Assembly (NCBI RefSeq): GCF_011064615.1
Contig: NZ_JAALJH010000026.1
Location: 1 to 64,000 of the forward strand
Source of the DNA: Aquisphaera insulae
GTDB taxonomy: Bacteria > Planctomycetota > Planctomycetia > Isosphaerales > Isosphaeraceae
Length of the DNA stretch: 64,000 nt
Reading direction: 5' to 3'
In this document: in pieces, positions 34,951 to 44,986 of the stretch
Layout of the letters: each line of letters starts with the position of its first letter
How positions within the stretch are numbered: the first letter of the stretch is position 1
Position numbers and translations under genes: made by a program
Notes under the pieces: generated by a model
What the model saw: the letters and a program-made list of their open reading frames with translations, nothing else
Databases searched by the model: none
What the model was told of the DNA's origin: nothing

Positions 34951-35835
34951 ATGCATGAGTACGACAAGAGCAGCAAGTGGCTGATCCAGCACTACGCCGG
35001 ATCGATCCTTCGCTTGTTCGGCATGGGCGATGTGGCCCGCTGGCGGGCCTTGCAGGCGGAGTTGGTTCAGCCTCGTCGATACCCCGACGGCCTGGTCGAG
35101 GCGTGGCTCACAGGGATCGAACATCCGGACCTGTACATCCTGGAACTGGCGACCTATCCGGAGCCGAGGATCCAGGACCAGGCGGTACGGGATGCCTGCC
35201 TCGTCTACCTGGACCGGGACGTGGTGCCGGAAGTCCTGGTCCTGGTGCTGAGCCCGCGGGGTGCTCGGCGTGCCGCCAGCGAGGCGACGCTCAGGAGCCG
35301 CCGCGGCACGACGAGCCTGAAGGTTCGCTGGCGGACCGTGGAACTCTGGACGATCCCGGCGGAGCCGTTGCTGGAGTCCGGCGACGTCGGCCTGATCCCG
35401 TGGATACCGCTCTGCCGGCTCGACGGTCCGCCGGCTCCGATCTTCCGTCGCTGCCGGGAGCGAATCGATCGCGAGACCTCGGGCGGCCTGAGGGAGAATC
35501 TGCTGGCCGTCTCGCAGGTTCTGGCGAGCCTGCGATATGATGATGAGGGGCTCTTCCAACTGCTTGGGGGACGAGAAGCCATGATCGACTCGCCGATCCT
35601 GCGGAAATTGAAGGCCGAGTGGTCTGAGGAGGCCGCACGAAAGGCCAGCCACGATGTTGCCGTCCGAATGATCCTCAGTGCACTGGTCGCACGTTTCGGG
35701 CCTCGAGCCCGGTCAATCCGTCCCGAACTGACGAAGATCGACGATGGCAATCGCCTGGACCAACTTCACCGGCTCGCCGTAGCTTGCGCGGACCTGGAAG
35801 ATTTTCGGGGTCACGTCCGCGGTAACAAGTCCTGA
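34951..35835 (+). CDS. Rpn-family nuclease/putative transposase-like protein
   Basis: This 294-aa protein resembles the Rpn (YhgA-like, PD-(D/E)XK) recombination-promoting nuclease group. The N-terminus MHEYDKSSKWLIQHYAGSIL is characteristic, followed by ILELATYPEPRIQ, where a nuclease strand would lie, and a C-terminal helix-turn-like LTKIDDGNRLDQLHRLAVAC of the kind seen in this family. Family members are DNases linked to horizontal transfer or defence. The true start could be 34933. It is on the opposite strand from the alpha-2-macroglobulin gene with a 200-base gap. Confidence 0.8.
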   Translation: MHEYDKSSKWLIQHYAGSILRLFGMGDVARWRALQAELVQPRRYPDGLVEAWLTGIEHPDLYILELATYPEPRIQDQAVRDACLVYLDRDVVPEVLVLVLSPRGARRAASEATLRSRRGTTSLKVRWRTVELWTIPAEPLLESGDVGLIPWIPLCRLDGPPAPIFRRCRERIDRETSGGLRENLLAVSQVLASLRYDDEGLFQLLGGREAMIDSPILRKLKAEWSEEAARKASHDVAVRMILSALVARFGPRARSIRPELTKIDDGNRLDQLHRLAVACADLEDFRGHVRGNKS

Positions 35836-36003
35836 CGCCAACTCCCCTTGGTCCGAGTCTTCCTGTTCTGCTAAGCTGGATCCCTCCGACCTATCGGGCG
35901 GGGCGAGGCCTCCCGGCCCACCCGTCACGACGGATCCGCCCAGACCGCGGCTCAACGACGGGGCGGCGAAGCGAACCCGTCACGGGGCTCGAACGTAGCA
36001 GGC

Positions 36004-38037
36004 ATGGCATGCTGCGGGCCTCGATCGATCACCTTGAATTCAGAGCCGTCCCCCCACCGCCCCCCGATTGACGACGCACGGAGAACGAACTTGTTTGGCG
36101 GACCGATCATCGCCCGGGAAGTGGTGGCCACGCCCCGATCGTTGCGATATTACCTCTGGCGGGCCTCGTTTTCGTGCGTCCTGTTCGTCCTCCTCTGGAC
36201 GGCCTGGCAGGTCATCATCGGCTGGCAGGACGTCCGCGAGGTGGGGGTGCTCGCCCGCTTCGGCGGCTACCTCTACTTCATGTTCGCGATGCTCCAGCTC
36301 ACGCTGATGCTCTTCTTCGCCCCCCTCTTCACGGCGGCGGCCGTCTCGTACGAGAAGGACCGGCGGACCTTCAACCTGCTGCTCATGACGAGCCTCAGCG
36401 ACACCGAGATCGTCGTCGGCAAGCTCGTCGCCGGGCTCCTGAACATCCTCATCATCCTCGCCGCCAGCGTCGGCCTGCTCTCGCTCTGCGCGCTGCTCGG
36501 CGGGATCTCGTTCGGCCAGGTGATCAACCTCTTCCTGGTGACGGCGGCCTCCGGCGTGGCCGGCGGCGCGATGGGGCTGCTGATCGCCCTCTGGCGCGAC
36601 CGGACCTTCCAGTCGATCTCGCTGACGATCCTGATGGTCGTGTTCTCCGTGACCGGTGTGGAGCTGCTGTCGGTCGCCTTCCCGACGCTCCGGGTGCTCG
36701 GCGTGCCGCTCGGCGAGGTCCTCAACCCGTATCGCGCGATGATCGCCGTGCTCTATCCGGCGACGACCGCGGGGACCGGCGTGGTCCGGGCGTCCAGCCT
36801 GGTCTACATCGGCGTCCGCCTGACCTTCGCGGCCCTGATCGTCGCCTTCGGCACCTACATGCTCCGGAAGTGGAATCCCGGCCACAACGAGCCCCGAGAG
36901 CAGGGGGACGAGGCCGAGGACCTCATCGAGGAGATCGTCGCCCTCGAGGCGCCCGCCGAGGGGGAGCCCGTGGCCGTCGGCGTGGGGGCCGACGTGGCGG
37001 CCTTCTCGGGAGGTGCAAGCTCGGGCACGGACCGCGGCCCGGCGGCGAAGGGATCAACGCGGGGGACCTCGGGGGAGGCCCCGTTCGGCCCGTCCGCCGG
37101 CCCGACGACCGGCCTGCACGTCCCGCGGCGGACGCATCGCCGCGTCGCCGCGGCCCAGAGACCCTATCGGAGCCCCTGGGCCAATCCGATCCTCTGGCGC
37201 GAGCTGATGACCCGCGCCTACGGCACCAAGCCATTGATCATCAAGGGCTGCTACGCCCTCCTCTTCGCCCTCGGCGTGGGCTTCTTCCTGAGCCTGGGCC
37301 GGGGGATGGCCAACCCGATGGGCTCCTCGCTGGCCCTGATCCCGGTCGGCCTGGCGATCCTCAGCCTGATCATGATCAACGCCCAGGGGGTGACCGCGCT
37401 GACGAGCGAGCGCGACACCGGGGCGCTCGACCTGCTGCTGGTCACCGAGCTCTCGCCGGGCGACTTCATCTACGGCAAACTCTTCGGCATCCTCTACAAC
37501 AGCAAGGAGATGGTCGCGCTCCCCTTGCTCTTCTGCGGCTATCTCTGGTGGACCGGCAAGGTCTCGGGCGAGAACCTGATCTTCTTCACGATCGACTACC
37601 TGCTGCTCTGCCACTTCGCGGCGATGCTCGGGCTGCACTCGGCCATCAGCTTCACGAGCAGCCGCGTGGCCATCGCCAACAGCCTGGGGACGATGTTCTT
37701 CCTGATGACGGGCATCCTCATCTGCTCCGGCCTGATCATCCTCAGCGACCAGGTCTTCGGCCGCCAGATCCTCAGCTTCATGATCTTCATCGGGGTCGGC
37801 AGCGTGGCCCTCTTCGGCTCGCTGGGCGCGAGGAACCCGTCGCGGGCGATTGCCCTCGTGTCGCTGCTGACGCCGTTCTGGTCGTTCTACTGCATCATCA
37901 GCCTGCTCAACGGGGACTTCCTCGCGGCCTTCCTGTTCAGCGTCGGCGTTTACGGGTTCGCCCTGGCGGCCATGCTCGTCCCGGCCGTCGGCGACTTCGA
38001 CATCGCCCTCGGCCGCACGAATGCCATCCAGGGCTGA
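36004..38037 (+). CDS. ABC-2-type double permease
   Basis: This is a 677-aa membrane protein made of two similar permease modules joined by a charged Gly/Ala/Thr-rich linker (about residues 300-380). Each module has a conserved motif after its second helix: SYEKDRRTFNLLLMTSL in the first and SERDTGALDLLLVTEL in the second, typical of ABC-2 exporters. No ATPase gene is next to it. The start could also be TTG 36091, where GGAG lies at a good distance and the sequence becomes LFGGPIIAREVVATPR, the expected N-terminus. It precedes, with a 51-base gap, the CxxCH protein. Substrate unknown. Confidence 0.82.
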   Translation: MACCGPRSITLNSEPSPHRPPIDDARRTNLFGGPIIAREVVATPRSLRYYLWRASFSCVLFVLLWTAWQVIIGWQDVREVGVLARFGGYLYFMFAMLQLTLMLFFAPLFTAAAVSYEKDRRTFNLLLMTSLSDTEIVVGKLVAGLLNILIILAASVGLLSLCALLGGISFGQVINLFLVTAASGVAGGAMGLLIALWRDRTFQSISLTILMVVFSVTGVELLSVAFPTLRVLGVPLGEVLNPYRAMIAVLYPATTAGTGVVRASSLVYIGVRLTFAALIVAFGTYMLRKWNPGHNEPREQGDEAEDLIEEIVALEAPAEGEPVAVGVGADVAAFSGGASSGTDRGPAAKGSTRGTSGEAPFGPSAGPTTGLHVPRRTHRRVAAAQRPYRSPWANPILWRELMTRAYGTKPLIIKGCYALLFALGVGFFLSLGRGMANPMGSSLALIPVGLAILSLIMINAQGVTALTSERDTGALDLLLVTELSPGDFIYGKLFGILYNSKEMVALPLLFCGYLWWTGKVSGENLIFFTIDYLLLCHFAAMLGLHSAISFTSSRVAIANSLGTMFFLMTGILICSGLIILSDQVFGRQILSFMIFIGVGSVALFGSLGARNPSRAIALVSLLTPFWSFYCIISLLNGDFLAAFLFSVGVYGFALAAMLVPAVGDFDIALGRTNAIQG

Positions 38038-38088
38038 CCGGGCGGCCATCGATCGGGCCGCGATGGGCCGGGATTAGGGATTATCGCA

Positions 38089-41076
38089 ATGAAGCGATCC
38101 GCGGGAACTTTCGTCACCTTGCTCTGTCTCGTCCTGGCCGCGACGGCCCACGCGCAGGAGGACCTCGGCCGCGAGCTGCCGCGGATCCCCCCGCACGAGG
38201 TGCCGCGGGCGCTCGAGACCTTCCGCATCCACGCCGGCTTCCACCTCGAGCTGGTCGCCGCGGAGCCGCTCGTTTCCAGCCCGGTGAGCGTCTGCTACGA
38301 CGAGGACGGGCGGCTCTACGTCGTCGAGATGCGCGGATATCCGTACCCGGAGCCGGCCCCCACCGGCCGGGTGGTCCGGCTCGAGGATCGGGACGGCGAC
38401 GGCAAGTACGAATCCAGCAAGGTCTTCCTGGACGGCCTCAACTGGCCGACCGGGATCTTGCCCTATGACGGCGGCGTCTTCGTCACGGTCGCGCCCGACA
38501 TCGTCTATGCGAAGGACACGGACGGCGACGGCGTGGCCGACGTGAGGAAGGTGATGTTCACGGGCTTCGGCACCGACAACGTCCAGGGCCTGCTCAACGG
38601 CCTGCTCTGGGGTCCGGACGGCTGGATCTACGGGGCGTCCACGATCAACGGCGGCGAGATCCGGAACCTCAGCCGGCCGGACGCGAAGCCGGTCTCGGTC
38701 CGCGGGCAGGACTTCCGGTTCCGGCCCGACGGCTCGGCCTTCCAGGCGACCTCCGGCGGCGGCCAGTTCGGCCTGACGCTCGATGACTGGGGCCATCGCT
38801 TCACGTGCAGCAACAGCAACCACATCCGCCAGGTGATCCTGCCGGCGGACGACTTGGCCCGCAACCCCTCGTTCGTCCCGCCGGCGGTGACGACCGACAT
38901 CGCCTCCGACGGCGCCGCGGGTCCGGTCTTCCGGATCAGCCCGGCGGAGCCCTGGCGGATCGTCCGCACTCGCCAGCGGGCCGCCGATCCGGAGATGCGG
39001 AAGCAACTGGCGCCGACCGAGCTGTTCGCCACCGGCTTCTTCACGTCGGCGTCGGGCGTGACCATCTATCGCGGCACGGCCTACCCGGAGGAATACCGCG
39101 GCAACGCCTTCGTGGGCGACGTCGGCGGCAACCTCGTGCATCGCAAGACGCTGAAGCCGGCCGGTCCGATCTATCGGGCCGACCGCGCCGACCAGGGCGT
39201 GGAGTTCCTCGCCTCCACCGACAACTGGTTCCGGCCCGTGAACTTCGCCAACACGCCCGACGGGACGCTCCTGATCATCGACATGTACCGCGAGACGATC
39301 GAGCACCCCAGGTCGATCCCCGAGCCGATCAAGAAGCACCTCGACCTGACCAGCGGCAAGGACCGCGGCCGCCTCTATGAGCTCGTCCACGGCGAGGCCA
39401 AGCGCCCACACCGTCGGCCCCGCCTGAGCAAGGCAACCATCGAGGAGCTCGTCGGCCTGCTCGCCGACCCGGATGCCTGGTGGCGAGAGACCGCCCAGCG
39501 GCTGCTCGTGGAGCGGAAGGACCCGGCGAGTATGAGGCCGTTGGCGAAACTCGTGGCCGAGAGGCCCTCGGCGCTCGGTCGGCTGCACGCCCTCTGGACC
39601 CTTCACGCGCTGGGTGAACTGTCTCGAGGTGATCTTTTCAGCTCGGAGAGCGATCCCGAGCCGGGAATCCGCGAGCAAGCCGCGCGGCTCGCTCGTGGCA
39701 TTTCACCGCTCAAAGATCGCCAGGATTTGCTCGAGAAGTTCGGTCGAGACGCCGAGATCAGTGTACGCCTCCAGGCGGCGCTATCCCTGGGCACCGATAA
39801 CGACTCCGACTGGGCCATCCGGGCGCTGGCGGTGATTGCTGTCCGGGATGCGGCAGATCCCTGGGTGCGATCGGCCGTGATCAGCTCGATCGCCGAACGC
39901 TCGCCCGCGTTCCTCCAGCAACTGGGCTCCGAGGAGGGGTTCCTGGCCAGCCCCATGGGGCGCGGATGGCTGGAAGAACTGGCCGTCCTCATGGGCGTCC
40001 GGCACGACGGCCATGAGCTTCGCCGACTGGTCCAGGCGCTCTCCTCGGATCCCCACGAGGTCGATCGGTCGATCGCTGTGCTCGCCGCGGTCGGTCGCGG
40101 GGCCCGGCGTGCCGGGACGAGCCTCTCGGCCGCGCTCGGCGGCGACTGGCCGGCCCAGGTCGGGCCGATCCGAGAATGGGCGAAGAAGGTCGTCCTGTCG
40201 GACGCACCTGAAGACCGGAGGGCGGCGGCCGCCCTTTGCCTGGGCACTCTCGGAGCCTCCGCGGCCCTCGACGTGCTCCCGGTCCTGCTCGATGCTCGCC
40301 AGCCCTCGGCCGTCCAGCTCGCGGCCCTCCAGGCGCTCGGAGGCCTCGATGAGAAATCGGTCGGCCCGAAGATCCTCGACCAATGGAAGACGATGAGCCC
40401 CGCGGTCCGCCGCGAGGCCGTGGAGATCCTGTTCGCCCGCCGCGATCGGCTCGAGGCGCTGCTTTCTGCTTTCGAGACGAAGCACCTACCGTCGGCCGAG
40501 ATCGATCCCGCCCGGCTCGACCAGTTGCGGAAGCACGCGGATGCGGACCTGCGGGCGCGAGCGGTCAGGGTCCTGGGCGAGAAGTCGGCCGGCAACGCCG
40601 ACCGCAAGAAGACGATCGAGGCCTTCCGCGAGGCCGCCACGCTCTCCGGCCGGGCCGATCGGGGCAAGGACGTCCACAAGAAGGTCTGCGCCACCTGCCA
40701 CCAGGTGGGCGGGCAGGGGATCGCGGTCGGCCCCGACCTGGCGACCGTGGCGGGCCGCGCACCGGACGACCTGCTGCTGCACATCCTCGACCCCAACCGG
40801 GAGGTTTCGCCGGCCTACATGAATTACAATGTGGCCACGACCGACGGCCGGGTCGTCACCGGCATCATCGCCAACGAGTCGGCCGCCGCCCTGACCTTGA
40901 AGCGCGCCGAGGGGGTCACCGAGGTCGTCCCGCGCGATCAGATCGACGCGATTTCGTCCGCCGGGGTCTCGCTCATGCCGGAGGGCCTGGAGAAGGGGCT
41001 CACGGCCCAGGACCTCGCCGACCTCATCGCCTTCGTCAGGTCGATTCAACCCGCACCCGCACCCGCCGGGAAGTGA
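38089..41076 (+). CDS. PVC-type haem-binding CxxCH protein with beta-propeller and HEAT repeats
   Basis: This is a 995-aa secreted protein with signal peptide (1-22). It has an N-terminal NHL/quinoprotein-like beta-propeller (about residues 40-400), a helical HEAT-like repeat region (about 420-840), and a C-terminal cytochrome c-like domain with CATCHQVGGQG (about 867-877). The axial Met would be in YMNYNV or further on. This domain order defines the planctomycete PVC-type CxxCH proteins, which are often found near sugar-degradation genes and are thought to be periplasmic dehydrogenases or electron carriers. Here a glycosidase-like gene follows after 28 bases. The propeller carries DxDGDG-like calcium-binding loops (DRDGDGKYE, DTDGDGVAD). 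Confidence 0.92.
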   Translation: MKRSAGTFVTLLCLVLAATAHAQEDLGRELPRIPPHEVPRALETFRIHAGFHLELVAAEPLVSSPVSVCYDEDGRLYVVEMRGYPYPEPAPTGRVVRLEDRDGDGKYESSKVFLDGLNWPTGILPYDGGVFVTVAPDIVYAKDTDGDGVADVRKVMFTGFGTDNVQGLLNGLLWGPDGWIYGASTINGGEIRNLSRPDAKPVSVRGQDFRFRPDGSAFQATSGGGQFGLTLDDWGHRFTCSNSNHIRQVILPADDLARNPSFVPPAVTTDIASDGAAGPVFRISPAEPWRIVRTRQRAADPEMRKQLAPTELFATGFFTSASGVTIYRGTAYPEEYRGNAFVGDVGGNLVHRKTLKPAGPIYRADRADQGVEFLASTDNWFRPVNFANTPDGTLLIIDMYRETIEHPRSIPEPIKKHLDLTSGKDRGRLYELVHGEAKRPHRRPRLSKATIEELVGLLADPDAWWRETAQRLLVERKDPASMRPLAKLVAERPSALGRLHALWTLHALGELSRGDLFSSESDPEPGIREQAARLARGISPLKDRQDLLEKFGRDAEISVRLQAALSLGTDNDSDWAIRALAVIAVRDAADPWVRSAVISSIAERSPAFLQQLGSEEGFLASPMGRGWLEELAVLMGVRHDGHELRRLVQALSSDPHEVDRSIAVLAAVGRGARRAGTSLSAALGGDWPAQVGPIREWAKKVVLSDAPEDRRAAAALCLGTLGASAALDVLPVLLDARQPSAVQLAALQALGGLDEKSVGPKILDQWKTMSPAVRREAVEILFARRDRLEALLSAFETKHLPSAEIDPARLDQLRKHADADLRARAVRVLGEKSAGNADRKKTIEAFREAATLSGRADRGKDVHKKVCATCHQVGGQGIAVGPDLATVAGRAPDDLLLHILDPNREVSPAYMNYNVATTDGRVVTGIIANESAAALTLKRAEGVTEVVPRDQIDAISSAGVSLMPEGLEKGLTAQDLADLIAFVRSIQPAPAPAGK

Positions 41077-41104
41077 GCGCCGGCGGCCTCAAGGAGCCGG
41101 CCCG

Positions 41105-42517
41105 ATGTCGATCCTCTCCCTGGTCGTGATCACGTTCGCGGCGGCCTGTGCCCCGAATCGGCCGCCCGCGAATGGCCCGGAGCACGCCCCGCTCGCGGTG
41201 CTCGCGGAGAACCCCCGCTACTTCCTCTTCCGCGGGCAGCCGGCGGTGCTCGCCACCTCGGGCGAGCACTATGGTGCGGTCCTCAACCTGGACCTTGACT
41301 ACCGCATCTACCTCGACGAGCTGAAGCGGTGCGGCCTGAACCTGACGCGGACGTTCTCCGGCACCTATCGCGAGGTCCCCGGCTCGTTCCGGATCCGGGC
41401 CAACACCCTGGCCCCCGCCCCCGGGCGGTTCGCCTGCCCGTGGCCGCTCCGCGGAGAGAAGTTCGACCTGGACAGGTTCGAGGGGCGGTACTTCGATCGG
41501 CTCAGGGACTTCGTCGCCGAGGCCGGCAGGCGCGGGATCGTGGTCGAGTATGTCCTGTTCTGCCCGCTCTACGAGGACGAGCTCTGGGCGGTCAGCCCGA
41601 TGAACGCGCGGAACAACGTGAACGGCGTGGGCAAATGCCCGCGCGAGGACGTCTTCACGCTCAAGCATCCCGATCTCCTGAAGTGTCAGCTCGCCTTCGT
41701 CCGCAAGGCCGTGGCCGAGCTGAACGGGTTCGACAACGTCTACTTCGAGATCTGCAACGAGCCCTACTTCGGCGGCGTCACGCTCGAATGGCAGCGCCGG
41801 GTCGCGGACGAGATCGTGGCCGTCGAGAAGGACCTCCCGTTCAAGCACCTGATCGCCCAGAACATCGCCAACGGCAAGGCGAAGGTCGAGAATCCCCATC
41901 CCGCGGTCTCGATCTTCAACTTCCATTACGCGTCGCCGCCGGAAGCCGTGGCCCTGAACGCGGGCCTGCGGAGGCCGATCGCCTTCGACGAGACCGGCTT
42001 CAAGGGGACCGAGGACCGCGTCTACCGCCGCCAGGCCTGGGAATTCCTGGTGGCGGGTGGCGGTGCCTTCAGCCATCTCGACTACTCGTTCACGGTCGAC
42101 CACGAAGACGGCTCCGCCCGGGTCGAGGACCCGACGCCCGGCGGCGGCAGCCGCCGATTCCGCGAGCAGGTCGGCTTCCTGAAATCGACCGTCGAGGGCC
42201 TGGGACTCGCGGACCTGGCCCCGGATTCGGCACTCGTCAGGTCCGTGGAGCCGGCGGGCCAGCGCGGCGAGGTCTCCGCGATCTCCAACCGCCACCGCGG
42301 CGAGTACCTCATCTACGCGGCCGGCGGCGGGAAGCTCACGCTGACGCTGGACCTGCCCGCAGGCCGCTATCGCGTGGAGTGGCTTGATCCTCGCGACGGC
42401 GCGACGATCCGGTCCGACGAGCTTGACGTGAAGGCGGGAGGCCATGGCTCGCGGCTGGAATCGCCGAACGTCGCGGAGGACCTTGCGATCCGGATCCGAG
42501 AGGAGAAGGCGAAATAG
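41105..42517 (+). CDS. Clan GH-A glycosidase-like lipoprotein
   Basis: This 470-aa protein has an N-terminal hydrophobic segment ending in FAAACAPNRPP, a probable lipobox, so it is likely membrane-anchored. The TIM barrel shows the two expected glutamates: the acid/base in YFEICNEPYFGG (strand 4) and the nucleophile in RPIAFDETGFKG (strand 7). That is the arrangement of clan GH-A (GH5-like, cellulase or mannanase group). A C-terminal beta-sandwich-like segment (LTLTLDLPAGRYRVEWLDPR) is present. The substrate cannot be told. It follows the CxxCH gene closely, which suggests a sugar-degrading operon. Confidence 0.82.
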   Translation: MSILSLVVITFAAACAPNRPPANGPEHAPLAVLAENPRYFLFRGQPAVLATSGEHYGAVLNLDLDYRIYLDELKRCGLNLTRTFSGTYREVPGSFRIRANTLAPAPGRFACPWPLRGEKFDLDRFEGRYFDRLRDFVAEAGRRGIVVEYVLFCPLYEDELWAVSPMNARNNVNGVGKCPREDVFTLKHPDLLKCQLAFVRKAVAELNGFDNVYFEICNEPYFGGVTLEWQRRVADEIVAVEKDLPFKHLIAQNIANGKAKVENPHPAVSIFNFHYASPPEAVALNAGLRRPIAFDETGFKGTEDRVYRRQAWEFLVAGGGAFSHLDYSFTVDHEDGSARVEDPTPGGGSRRFREQVGFLKSTVEGLGLADLAPDSALVRSVEPAGQRGEVSAISNRHRGEYLIYAAGGGKLTLTLDLPAGRYRVEWLDPRDGATIRSDELDVKAGGHGSRLESPNVAEDLAIRIREEKAK

Positions 42518-42596
42518 GGCGGCGGATCGAGGATTCGAAGGCGATCCAAACTCTCGGCGCGACAGGAAGTCCTGGTTCGCCCCGGCGTGATGCTCG

Positions 42597-43700
42597 CTAT
42601 CCCTTCCGCGCCTTCCAGGCGGCGAGGGCCTTGGCCTCCTGCTGCGGAGAGATCGCGAACTTCGGGGCCTTCCGGCGGGCCTCGGGTTCCGTGTCCCACC
42701 ACGCCCGGGTGTCGCGTACGGTGTCGGCGAGAGGGCGATATGTCAGGCCCGCGGACTCGGCGCGCGCGTGGCGGATCGACATCATCCCGTCGTCGTTGCC
42801 CCTGAGCATCGCCCAGGGGATGGCCTCCTCGATCTTGTGTGCCGTCAGGAAGTCGTAGTCATCGATCCGGATGAACTGCGCATCGGAGTGCAAGGCCGCC
42901 CGGGCCTGCTCCAGGAACTCGGGCATGGTCAGGACGGCCTGAGGGCCCGCGACGTTGTAGATGCCCTCGCCCCCCGCTTCCAGCAGGTGCACCATGAACT
43001 CGGCGAGGTCGCGAACGTCGATGAACTGCACGGGGTCGTCCCGCCGCCCGGGCGCGAGGGTCTCGCCCCCCCGAACGAGCCGCTGGGGCCAGTACGGAAA
43101 CCGGTCGGACGTGTCGCCCGGCCCGACGATGTAGGTCGGCCGCACGATCACCCCGCCGGCACCGAACGCCGACCGGACGATGCGCTCGCAATTCGCCTTG
43201 TCGGCCCCATAGGTCGCGGAGAGATCCTTCGGATCGTCGGCCCGCAGCCGAACCTCCGCCGTCTCGTCCAGCCCGCGTGCCAGGTAGGGGTAATGGACTC
43301 CGGTCGAGGACGTGAACAGATAGCGGCCGACCTTGCCCTTGAGCAGGTCCGTCGAGAGTCGCACCCAGTCGGGATTGGTCGCGGAGTCATCGACCACCGC
43401 ATCCCACGACTTGCCCTCCAGGGACTTCAGGTCCCCCTTCCGATCGCCTTTGAGCCGGACCACGCCGGCCGGGAGCTCGGCGTCGTGACGGCCCCTGGTG
43501 AAGATGGTGACGCGATGGCCGCGTGCCACCGCGTGCCTCACGAGATGAGGCCCGATGAAGCCCGTGCCGCCGAGCACCAGCAACTCCAGCTTCGCGCCGC
43601 CATCGGCCGGGAGCGCCCCCGCGAACCCGTGCCCGCCGCCGGCGAGCAGGCCTGCGCCGCAGGCCGCGGAACCTCTCAGGAACTCTCGACGGCTGGTCAT
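42597..43700 (-). CDS. Tat-exported NAD-dependent epimerase/dehydratase
   Basis: This is a 367-aa extended SDR protein that starts with MTSRREFLRGSAACG, a twin-arginine signal with a hydrophobic tract. The Rossmann fold begins LELLVLGGTGFIGPHLVRHA. A YGADKANCERIV segment carries the Tyr-x3-Lys of the catalytic triad. The start at 43700 has a strong GGAGG with a 7-nt spacing. Such Tat-exported sugar-nucleotide-like epimerases are common in planctomycetes; the substrate is unknown. Confidence 0.88.
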   Translation of the reverse strand: MTSRREFLRGSAACGAGLLAGGGHGFAGALPADGGAKLELLVLGGTGFIGPHLVRHAVARGHRVTIFTRGRHDAELPAGVVRLKGDRKGDLKSLEGKSWDAVVDDSATNPDWVRLSTDLLKGKVGRYLFTSSTGVHYPYLARGLDETAEVRLRADDPKDLSATYGADKANCERIVRSAFGAGGVIVRPTYIVGPGDTSDRFPYWPQRLVRGGETLAPGRRDDPVQFIDVRDLAEFMVHLLEAGGEGIYNVAGPQAVLTMPEFLEQARAALHSDAQFIRIDDYDFLTAHKIEEAIPWAMLRGNDDGMMSIRHARAESAGLTYRPLADTVRDTRAWWDTEPEARRKAPKFAISPQQEAKALAAWKARKG

Positions 43701-44158
43701 GCGAACCTCCAGGACCTGGGACGACGCGGAGGCGATTCGTTCGAGCCCCGCAAGTATGCGACGGGCCTCTCGGGCCGTCAACGATCGGGGTATGGGTCGT
43801 CCGATCGGGAGACGTCTGGCCCGCAGGCTTCCAGGTAAGTCACCCATTCCCGGCTCATGGCACCGCGGAATTCCCTCGATTCGCCGAACGAAGAAGGCGG
43901 CCGGCCTCGGGATGTCGCCTCCGTCCGGGTGATGCGAGGATGTCGTGCGGGATCGACCCGGCTCGGATCGCTGCGAACGGGCCGACGTCGACGCCGGCCG
44001 TGATGGTCCGGACGCTTCTCGCCGGCAAGATCTCTGGGTCGTCGATGGGCGACGGGCCGCGGTTCCCGCCGCGGTAGCGGATCGCGCGGAAATCTCGGAT
44101 AGTGGTCGAGATGGCGGCGCAGGCCGCGGGCACCGGGGCGAATCATGGAGCCGCGACG
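43701..44158. other. Divergent intergenic region
   Basis: About 460 bases between a minus-strand and a plus-strand gene. No extra gene or clear motif was seen. Confidence 0.4.
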
Positions 44159-44986
44159 ATGAGCGACGACCTTGCCTCGGGCTTTCGGGACGTGGACCGG
44201 GCCGCGGATCTCGAGGTGTTCACCGGCTGCCTGGAGCTGGTGAACTCGATCCCGTTCTTCGCCGAGTGCAAGCGGCAGAGCTACGGCCTGCTCGGTGCCG
44301 CGCCGGGACGGCGGATCCTCGATGTCGGCTGCGGCCTGGGCGAGGACGCCGCGGCGATGGCAAGGCTGGTGGCGCCGGGCGGGACGCTGGTCGGCGTCGA
44401 CGGCAGCCGGGCGATGGTGGAGGCGGCACGGGGGCGGCATGGCGAGGTCGACGGACTCTCGTTCGAGGTGGCCGACGCGGCCAGTCTGCCCTTCGACGAC
44501 ATGTCCTTCGACGCCTGCCGCGTCGATCGCGTGCTCCAGCATGTCGCCGATCCGGCGCCCGCAATCCGCGAGATGGCCCGCGTCCTTCGGCCCGGCGGCG
44601 TGCTGGTCGCGTATGACAACGACTGGGAAACCCTGACCGTCGATTCGGCCGACCGCCCCCTGACCCGCACGGTCCTCAACGCGTGGTGCGACCGCTTCCC
44701 CTCGGGCTGGATCGGCCGCCAGCTCGTCTCGTACTGCTTGCAGGCGGGCCTCGGCGACGTGGAGGCCTTTCCCAGGACCCTGGTGCTTCGCGACCTGGCC
44801 GTGGCCGACAGGCTCTACTGCTTCTTCGCGACCGTCGAACGCCTGGCCGAGTCCGGGCGTATCCGTCGTGAGGACGCGATGCGATGGTCGGACGGACTTC
44901 GTGCCGCCGGCGCCGAGGGCCGTTTCTTCTGCTCTTACACCGGCTTCCTCGTCCGGGGAGTCCGCGGTCAGGGCGAGCAGGGCTGA
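44159..44986 (+). CDS. Class I SAM-dependent methyltransferase
   Basis: This is a 275-aa methyltransferase with the SAM motif RRILDVGCGLGEDAAAMARL (about 48-67), GVDGSRAMVEAAR, and DADAASLPF-like and LRPGGVLVAYD segments. It belongs to the UbiE/methyltransf_11 type. The start at 44159 has GGAG 9 bases upstream. The substrate is unknown. It precedes the sigma factor gene by about 190 bases and is probably unrelated to it. Confidence 0.88.
   Translation: MSDDLASGFRDVDRAADLEVFTGCLELVNSIPFFAECKRQSYGLLGAAPGRRILDVGCGLGEDAAAMARLVAPGGTLVGVDGSRAMVEAARGRHGEVDGLSFEVADAASLPFDDMSFDACRVDRVLQHVADPAPAIREMARVLRPGGVLVAYDNDWETLTVDSADRPLTRTVLNAWCDRFPSGWIGRQLVSYCLQAGLGDVEAFPRTLVLRDLAVADRLYCFFATVERLAESGRIRREDAMRWSDGLRAAGAEGRFFCSYTGFLVRGVRGQGEQG

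Noticed and set aside
28667..34951. 2094-codon plus-strand frame antisense to the macroglobulin gene
   Set aside because: Its translation is compositionally biased and matches no family, while the minus strand has a signal peptide and thioester motif. Long antisense frames are common in GC-rich DNA.
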